Shown here in pieces: positions 59,228 through 64,000 of a stretch of 64,000 nt of DNA. Origin of the DNA: Embleya sp045207785. GTDB lineage: Bacteria > Actinomycetota > Actinomycetes > Streptomycetales > Streptomycetaceae. The stretch is taken from positions 4,340,001 to 4,404,000 of the forward strand of contig NZ_CP108776.1 in the NCBI RefSeq assembly GCF_045207785.1. The letters run 5' to 3'. The notes below the pieces were generated by a model, which searched no databases, was not told the origin of the DNA, and worked only from the letters and a program-made list of their open reading frames with translations. A program made the translations under genes and the position numbers. The first letter of the stretch is position 1. Each line of letters begins with the position of its first letter.

Positions 59228-60439
59228 ATGCGGACACCACACGGGGAACCCGAGGTTCAATCGGCCGACACACGCCGGGACGGCCCGCTTTCGGTGCTGA
59301 TCGGCGCCGGTGGCACCGGCGGACACATCTACCCGGGCCTGGCGCTCGCCGACGCGTTGCGCCGGGCCGATCCGCGAGCGGTGATCGCGTTCGTGGGCAC
59401 CGACCGCGGTCTGGAGACCCGGCTGATCCCGGCGGCGGGATACCGGCTGCACACCGTCGACATGATCCCGTTCGACGCGGCGTTGGGCCTGCGGCGCTAT
59501 CTGCTGCCGGCCGCGCTGCTGCGGTCGGGTCTGCGATGCCGGGAGATCCTGCGGGCGCAGGGCGCGCAGATCGCGGTCGGCATGGGCGGCTATCCCAGTG
59601 CCCCGGCGATCGTCGGCGCCCGGCTCGCCGGGTTGCCGAGCGTCGTGCACGAGTCGAACGCGGTACCGGGTCGGGCGAACCGGTTCGCGGTCAGGCTGAC
59701 CCCGAACGTCGCGCTCGCCTTCGATCGCACCCGCGCCCACCTGCCGGCGGGCATCACCGCCGAGACGGTCGGGATGCCGCTGGTGGGCGAGGTGGCCGAG
59801 CTGGACCGGACCGCTCTGCGGGACCGGGCGCGGGCCCGGTTCGGCGTGCCGCGCGGGGCCCGGCTGGTGCTGTTCAACGGCGGCAGCCTGGGCGCGACCC
59901 GGCTGACCGAGGCGGCGGTGGCGTTGGCCGAGCGCTGGCGGGACCGGATCGACGTCCGGCTCCTGGTCAAGACCGGCCCGGCCGCGTTCGACGAGGTCCG
60001 GTCCCGGCTCGCGGGCATCCGGGTCGCCGAGGCGGTCGCCTACCTGGACCGGATGGACCTCGCGTACGCCGCCGCCGACCTGGTGGTCTGCCGGGCCGGT
60101 TCGGCGACCGTCGCGGAGCTGGCCACGGTGGGCGTCCCCGCCGTGCTCGTGCCGTACCCGCACGCGCCGCACGACCACCAGACGCACAACGCCCGGGTGC
60201 TCTCCGACGCGGGCGCGGGGCTGCTCGTGCCGGACGGCGCGTGCACCGGCGACCACCTGGCGAGCCTGCTCGAACCGCTGCTCGCCGACCCGTCGCGGCT
60301 CGCCGCGATGGCCCGCGCGGGCGAACCGGGCACGCACGCCCGGGCGGCGGACCTGCTCGCCGCGAAGGTGCTCCGCACCATCGGCCGGATCCCCCGGCCG
60401 GCGGTCGAACCCACTCACGAATCCCGGAGGATCGCATGA
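59228..60439 (+). CDS. MurG-like glycosyltransferase paralogue
   Basis: 403-residue GT-B glycosyltransferase of family 28. All MurG hallmarks are present: GAGGTGGHIYPGLALA (lipid-acceptor side), GMGGYPSAPAIVGARLAG with VVHESNAVPGRANR, FNGGSLGATRLTEAAV and the UDP-GlcNAc site CRAGSATVAELATVGVPAVL with HDHQTHNARVL. True MurG makes lipid II and sits in the division cluster; this copy is instead paired with a sugar-nucleotide dehydratase, so it likely transfers GlcNAc or a modified sugar in another pathway. ATG at 59228; the stop overlaps the next start (ATGA). Confidence 0.88.
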   Translation: MRTPHGEPEVQSADTRRDGPLSVLIGAGGTGGHIYPGLALADALRRADPRAVIAFVGTDRGLETRLIPAAGYRLHTVDMIPFDAALGLRRYLLPAALLRSGLRCREILRAQGAQIAVGMGGYPSAPAIVGARLAGLPSVVHESNAVPGRANRFAVRLTPNVALAFDRTRAHLPAGITAETVGMPLVGEVAELDRTALRDRARARFGVPRGARLVLFNGGSLGATRLTEAAVALAERWRDRIDVRLLVKTGPAAFDEVRSRLAGIRVAEAVAYLDRMDLAYAAADLVVCRAGSATVAELATVGVPAVLVPYPHAPHDHQTHNARVLSDAGAGLLVPDGACTGDHLASLLEPLLADPSRLAAMARAGEPGTHARAADLLAAKVLRTIGRIPRPAVEPTHESRRIA

Positions 60440-61422
60440 ACGACTGGACCGGACGCACCGTCCTCGTCACCGGCGCGGAGGGCTTCATCGGCAGCACGCT
60501 GGTCGATCTGCTGATCGAGCGCGGCGCGCGGGTGCGGGCCCTGGTGCACTACAAGCCGTACGCCGAACGCGGCTACCTCGCCGACCACCTGGCCGCCGGC
60601 CGGGTCGAGATGCTCGCGGGCGACGTCCGGGACGCGCACCGCGTGCTGGACGCGGTCGAGGGCTGCGACACGGTGTTCCACCTGGCCGCGCTGATCGGGA
60701 TCCCGTACAGCTACCAGGCGCCCGAGGCGTACGTGCAGACCAATGTGGTCGGCACGCAGAACATCGCCGCGGCGTGCGTGCGCCACGGCGCGCGGCTCGT
60801 GCACACCTCGACCAGCGAGGTGTACGGGACCGCGATCACCGTGCCGATCAGTGAGCGGCACCCGCTTCAGCCGCAATCGCCGTACTCCGCCTCGAAGATC
60901 GGCGCGGACATGATGGCGCTGTCCTACCGGCACGCGTTCGAGCTGCCGGTGTCGGTGGTGCGGCCGTTCAACACCTACGGACCGCGCCAGTCGGCCCGCG
61001 CGGTGATCCCGACGATCCTGGCCCAGCTGCACGCGGGCAGCCGCGAGGTGCGGCTGGGCTCGCTGACCCCGACCCGGGACTTCACCTACGCGACCGACAC
61101 CGCCGAGGGCTTCCTGGCGGTCGCGCTCGCGGACGCCACGCTCGGTGAGGTGATCAACCTGGGCACCGGCACCGAGGTCTCGATCGGCGCCCTCGCGCAG
61201 GCGCTGATCATCGCGTCCGGCCGGGACGCCGAGGTCGTGGTCGACCCGTCCCGGCTGCGTCCGGGCGGCAGCGAGGTGGAGCGGCTGCTCGCCGACAACA
61301 CCAAGGCGCGCGAACTCGCGGGCTGGAAGCCGCGGGTCGAGCTGATCGAGGGCCTGCGCCGGACCTCGGAGTGGATCGCGGCGAACCCGCGGGCCTTCGC
61401 CGCGGACCGCTACCAGGTCTGA
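60436..61422 (+). CDS. NAD-dependent sugar-nucleotide dehydratase/epimerase
   Basis: 328-residue extended SDR enzyme. NAD loop VLVTGAEGFIGS, catalytic Thr/Tyr-Lys set (STSEVYG, SPYSASKIGADMM), then VVRPFNTYGPRQSARAVIP and TRDFTYATDTAEGF. The pattern is close to LegB-type UDP-GlcNAc 4,6-dehydratases (ALVHYKPYAERGYLADHL after the first strand), though an epimerase is possible. CGGAGG lies five bases before the ATG at 60436. Translationally coupled to the MurG paralogue, suggesting it supplies that enzyme's donor sugar. Confidence 0.9.
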   Translation: MNDWTGRTVLVTGAEGFIGSTLVDLLIERGARVRALVHYKPYAERGYLADHLAAGRVEMLAGDVRDAHRVLDAVEGCDTVFHLAALIGIPYSYQAPEAYVQTNVVGTQNIAAACVRHGARLVHTSTSEVYGTAITVPISERHPLQPQSPYSASKIGADMMALSYRHAFELPVSVVRPFNTYGPRQSARAVIPTILAQLHAGSREVRLGSLTPTRDFTYATDTAEGFLAVALADATLGEVINLGTGTEVSIGALAQALIIASGRDAEVVVDPSRLRPGGSEVERLLADNTKARELAGWKPRVELIEGLRRTSEWIAANPRAFAADRYQV

Positions 61423-61524
61423 ACCGCCCGGGTGGGCCCGATGTGGTGGGGCCGAACCGATGGGGCAACCGACGAGGCGATGCGTTCGTGGACGCGGAGG
61501 GCCGCGACGTGTACATGCTGCCGC

Positions 61525-61543
61525 GGGGCGAGGGGCACGCCCC
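61525..61543. terminator. Weak hairpin in the convergent gap
   Basis: GGGGCG and CGCCCC flank a seven-base loop in the 136-bp gap between the dehydratase and CMD genes. Six pairs only. Confidence 0.35.
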
Positions 61544-61558
61544 AGGGTTCGAAGACGG

Positions 61559-62395
61559 CTAGCACGCCTCGGCGCGCGCGGCGAAGACCTCGCGGGCGAC
61601 GGCGATCGCGTTCAGCGCGGCGGGGAAGCCGGCGTAGCTCACCATCTGGGTGATCGTCTCGACGACCTCCTCCTCGGTGCCGCCGACATTGAGCAGGCCG
61701 TGGATGTGCACCGCGAGCTGCGGCGCGGCCGTGCCGAGTGCGGTGCACATCGCGACCGTGGCCAACTCCCGCGACTTGAGGTCGAGTCCGGGGCGCGAGT
61801 AGACGTCGCCGAACGCGAACTCGACGATGTAGCGGCCCAGGTCGGGCGCTATGTCGCGCAGCGACGCGAGCACCGCCTCGCCGGCGTGTCCGTCGATCTC
61901 GGTCAGCGCGGCCAGGCCGCGGTGGTAGCGATCGCCGTCGGCGGGCCCGACCTGCTCCGGGGCCGCGGTCTCGGCTGCCGCAGGGTGCGTCTCGAACACC
62001 TCGCGGGCGGCGCCCATCGCGTTCAACGCCGCCGGGAACCCGGCGTACAGGCCGACGTGGATGAGCGTCTCGACGATCTCCCGCCGCGTGCACCCGACGT
62101 TGAGCGCGCCGGCCAGGTGGAAGCGCAGTTGCGGCGCGGCGTTCCCGAGCGCGGCGAGCGCCGCGACGGTGGCCAACTCCCGTTGCGGGAGCGTCAATCC
62201 GGGGCGGGAAAGGATGTCGCCGTAGCCGAACTCGACGGTGTAGCGGGCCAGATCGGGCGCGATGTCGGCGAGGCTGTCGAGCACGGCGGGCCGCTCGACG
62301 CCGGTTACCCGGCGCAGCACGGCCAAGCCGCGGCCGTAGCGGTCGTCGGAGCCGGTCGGGTCGGCGTGGGCGATGGTGGCGCTGGTGGAGTTCAT
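61559..62395 (-). CDS. Duplicated carboxymuconolactone decarboxylase-family protein
   Basis: 278 residues made of two copies of the CMD fold. Copy 1 holds LTLPQRELATVAALAALGNA, FHLAGALNVGCTRREIVETL and YAGFPAALNAM; copy 2 holds LDLKSRELATVAMCTALGTA, VHIHGLLNVGGTEEEVVETI and YAGFPAALNAI. Neither has the CxxC of AhpD; the single Cys of copy 1 is Gly in copy 2. A lactone decarboxylase or hydrolase-like role is inferred. ATG at 62395 is only eight bases from a MerR-type -10, so the mRNA is probably leaderless. Confidence 0.88.
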   Translation of the reverse strand: MNSTSATIAHADPTGSDDRYGRGLAVLRRVTGVERPAVLDSLADIAPDLARYTVEFGYGDILSRPGLTLPQRELATVAALAALGNAAPQLRFHLAGALNVGCTRREIVETLIHVGLYAGFPAALNAMGAAREVFETHPAAAETAAPEQVGPADGDRYHRGLAALTEIDGHAGEAVLASLRDIAPDLGRYIVEFAFGDVYSRPGLDLKSRELATVAMCTALGTAAPQLAVHIHGLLNVGGTEEEVVETITQMVSYAGFPAALNAIAVAREVFAARAEAC

Positions 62396-62402
62396 GGTTC
62401 GG

Positions 62403-62433
62403 ACTGTACGAGTTGGAGTGAACTCGAAGTCAA
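62403..62433 (-). promoter_or_regulatory. MerR-type promoter with 19-bp spacer
   Basis: On the minus strand TTGACT (62428-62433) and TACAGT (62403-62408) are separated by exactly 19 bases, and the spacer contains the dyad CGAGTT-N6-AACTCG (62409-62426). Over-long spacers holding a dyad are the signature of promoters untwisted by MerR-family activators. Confidence 0.8.
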
Positions 62434-62481
62434 CCGATCGAGGCACCGAGCCGGGCCGAAATCGGCTTGCCCGGCGCGGCA

Positions 62482-63393
62482 CTAGAACAACTCCTCCTGC
62501 ACCGACCCGTCCGGTGCGCGGCCGGTGTCCAGTGGCTTGACGGTGACGCCGGACGTGCGGCCCCGGTCCGGGGTCAGGTGCCAGCCGGTGAGCAGGCGCA
62601 GGTCCACGAACAGCGGGCCGGTGTCCGTGGTGATCAGCGCGTCGTGGCCCGCGACGCAGGTGAACTCGCCGTGCAGCAGGGCGTCCTGGGCGAGCGACGC
62701 GGCCTGGTCCCGGGTCGGCGGCGGCGCGTCCGTGAGGCCGTAGAAGCCGGTCAGGTCCTGGATGTCGCAGGGGGCCGGGGTCAGAGTGTCCGGCAGCAGC
62801 GGCGTCAATCGGGCGTGCGCGTCCGCGAGTTCCTGCGGTGGGCCGGCCACCCGGGGGCGCCACCAGGCCGCGGCCTTGGCCCGGTGCGGTATGCGTTCGC
62901 GGACCGTCCCGGTGGCCGAGCACTTGCGTTCGGTGCCGCGCACGGCGACCAGCGGACCGTGTGCGAGCCAGGTGAACATCGGCGCGCCCTGGTCGGCGAG
63001 TCGGGCCGCGCGGCGTTCGGTGGCGGTCAGGCCGACCTTGACCAGGCCGGGGCCGAACCACGCGAGGTAGAGCGAGAAGGGCCGCGGATCGTCCATCGCC
63101 TGATCGCGCGCGAGGGCCCGGCTCGGGTCGGCGAGCGCGCACCGCTCGCACTGCGCGCGCGGCGCGGTCTCCGGCAGCGCGGTGCTCCGGGGGCACGGCA
63201 CGCGCCGGCCCGCCTTGGCCCGGATCCCCACGCAGGTGCGTGGGCCGTCGAGCCGCCAGCCGGCGATCGTGCCGGGAGTCAGCGGCTGGAGGGTCTGCTC
63301 GTCGGCCGGATCGGTCAGCACCAGGTTCGCCCGGCCGTCGCGCCAACGGATCCCGGTGGCGAGCAGGCCGGTTCGCGGCGGGGGAACGGTCAT
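62482..63393 (-). CDS. DUF2797 protein
   Basis: 303 residues, cytoplasmic. Contains a Cys cluster CERCALAD and an earlier TCVGIRAKAGRRVPCPR that could bind zinc, followed by YLAWFGPGLVKVGLTATERR, which resembles a GIY-YIG-like strand pattern, and AAWWRPRVAGPPQELADA. These blocks fit DUF2797, a family of unknown function common in streptomycetes. ATG at 63393. Upstream of the CMD gene on the same strand, but the latter has its own promoter. Confidence 0.85.
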   Translation of the reverse strand: MTVPPPRTGLLATGIRWRDGRANLVLTDPADEQTLQPLTPGTIAGWRLDGPRTCVGIRAKAGRRVPCPRSTALPETAPRAQCERCALADPSRALARDQAMDDPRPFSLYLAWFGPGLVKVGLTATERRAARLADQGAPMFTWLAHGPLVAVRGTERKCSATGTVRERIPHRAKAAAWWRPRVAGPPQELADAHARLTPLLPDTLTPAPCDIQDLTGFYGLTDAPPPTRDQAASLAQDALLHGEFTCVAGHDALITTDTGPLFVDLRLLTGWHLTPDRGRTSGVTVKPLDTGRAPDGSVQEELF

Positions 63394-63497
63394 GGCAGCA
63401 CGATAGCCGGGCGGCCCCGACGTCGGCCGGGCTCGATCGCCCACGGTCGCCGGCCGGGCCGATCCCGCCCCGGCCGGCAACCGCGGACCGCATGCCC

Positions 63498-64000
63498 TCA
63501 GGCCGACGGCGCCGCCGCGGCCGTCGTCTTGGCCCACCGGTAGTCCGGCTTGCCCGCCGGCGTCCGCGGCACCTCGGCGACCACGACCAGGTCGCGCGGA
63601 ATCTTGTAGCCCGCGATCTGCCCACGCGCGTGCTCGGCCAGCTCCTCGATGGTCAGCGCGTGGCCCTCGCGCAGCGACACGACCGCCGCCACCCGCTCGC
63701 CGAAGCGCGGGTCGGGGAGGCCGACCACGACCGCGTCGTACACCGCCGCGTGCGCCTTGAGGACGCCCTCGACCTCCTCCGGGAAGACCTTCTCGCCGCC
63801 GGTGTTGATGCACACCGAGCCGCGCCCGAGCAGCGTCACGTCGCCGTCGTCCTCGATCCGCGCGAAGTCGCCGGGGACGACCCAGCGCACCCCGTCGGGG
63901 TCGACGTGGAACGTGTCCGCCGTCTTGACCGGGTCCTTGTAGTAGCCGATCGGGATGTAGCCGGTCCGCGCCAACCGGCCGCTCTCGCCCACGCCCACCG
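63498..64000 (-). CDS. Acyl-CoA synthetase, C-terminal part
   Basis: The frame runs off the right edge; about 167 C-terminal residues are present. Motifs of class I adenylate-forming enzymes are seen: VPGDFARIEDDGDVTLLGRG (hinge Asp region), NTGGEKVFPEEVE and the catalytic Lys near the end (RTPAGKPDYRWAK). It activates a fatty or aromatic acid as acyl-AMP, then acyl-CoA. Substrate and start lie beyond the window. Confidence 0.9.
   Translation of the reverse strand, partial: VGVGESGRLARTGYIPIGYYKDPVKTADTFHVDPDGVRWVVPGDFARIEDDGDVTLLGRGSVCINTGGEKVFPEEVEGVLKAHAAVYDAVVVGLPDPRFGERVAAVVSLREGHALTIEELAEHARGQIAGYKIPRDLVVVAEVPRTPAGKPDYRWAKTTAAAAPSA

Noticed and set aside
61371..61562. Short + strand frame after the dehydratase gene
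   Set aside because: It overlaps the end of a real gene in another frame, and the part beyond has no recognisable domain; a decayed fragment cannot be excluded.

Overview
The window is high-GC actinobacterial DNA whose gene content points to the family Streptomycetaceae. Supporting signs are a futalosine-type menaquinone pair (mqnB, mqnD), DmdR1 with a matching iron box, an NnaR-type nitrogen regulator, an AfsR-like regulator, many GTG/TTG starts and very strong G/C preference at third codon positions. I cannot name the species. No rRNA, tRNA, insertion sequence, prophage or CRISPR array is visible. Both ends cut genes: a helicase-associated protein on the left and an acyl-CoA synthetase on the right.

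Layout. 0-5 kb: helicase-associated domain protein, two-gene ABC exporter, XPB-type DNA repair helicase, VanZ-like protein. 5-13 kb: an unusual HAD phosphatase-LarE fusion, a cold-shock protein, then a leftward operon MFS - DUF2771 lipoprotein - mqnB - mqnD, and DUF3027. 13-21.4 kb: a tiny lectin-like protein, a sacsin-like GHKL ATPase, a CtpE-like P-type ATPase, a DUF2530 membrane protein and an NCS2 nucleobase permease. 21.7-29 kb: an AfsR-like regulator that has lost its Walker motifs, MarR + MFS exporter, a mycothiol-type isomerase, a 28-residue membrane protein, a BKACE enzyme and a secreted beta-propeller. 29-37.7 kb: serC opposite a large FAD/Fe-S dehydrogenase, Thr/Ser dehydratase opposite an iron-box-controlled FhuF-like protein, citrate synthase opposite pdxH. 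38-43.3 kb: MFS exporter, a sortase-anchored LPMO, hotdog protein, SIS isomerase, dmdR1. 43.5-51.5 kb: a PrimPol-like protein, a TPR regulator, a Pro-rich membrane protein, nnaR with a GlnR-like box, a duplicated-domain lipoprotein, purU. 51.9-57 kb: rtcB followed by a VapBC-type pair, two DUF1772 proteins with an NmrA-type protein and a divergent AraC regulator. 57-64 kb: a two-component system divergent from a MurG paralogue plus sugar-nucleotide dehydratase, a duplicated CMD-family protein under a MerR-type promoter, DUF2797 and the truncated acyl-CoA synthetase.

How parts fit together. The strongest small regulatory stories are DmdR1 with the iron box at the FhuF-like gene, a GlnR-like box before nnaR, a 19-bp-spacer MerR promoter before the CMD gene, and an inverted repeat shared by the two-component system and the MurG/dehydratase pair. 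The most distinctive structural feature is a family of 21-bp elements (consensus CCTCAAGCGCCGGACGGGCTG). It forms three clusters (3, 7 and 7 copies), every one lying between convergent genes; a fourth long convergent gap holds a different, 9-bp-periodic array. The best candidates for something undescribed are this convergent-gap repeat family, the HAD-LarE fusion, the single-repeat OAA-like lectin, and the MurG-paralogue/dehydratase/two-component module. All calls rest on reading the sequence; no database search was run.
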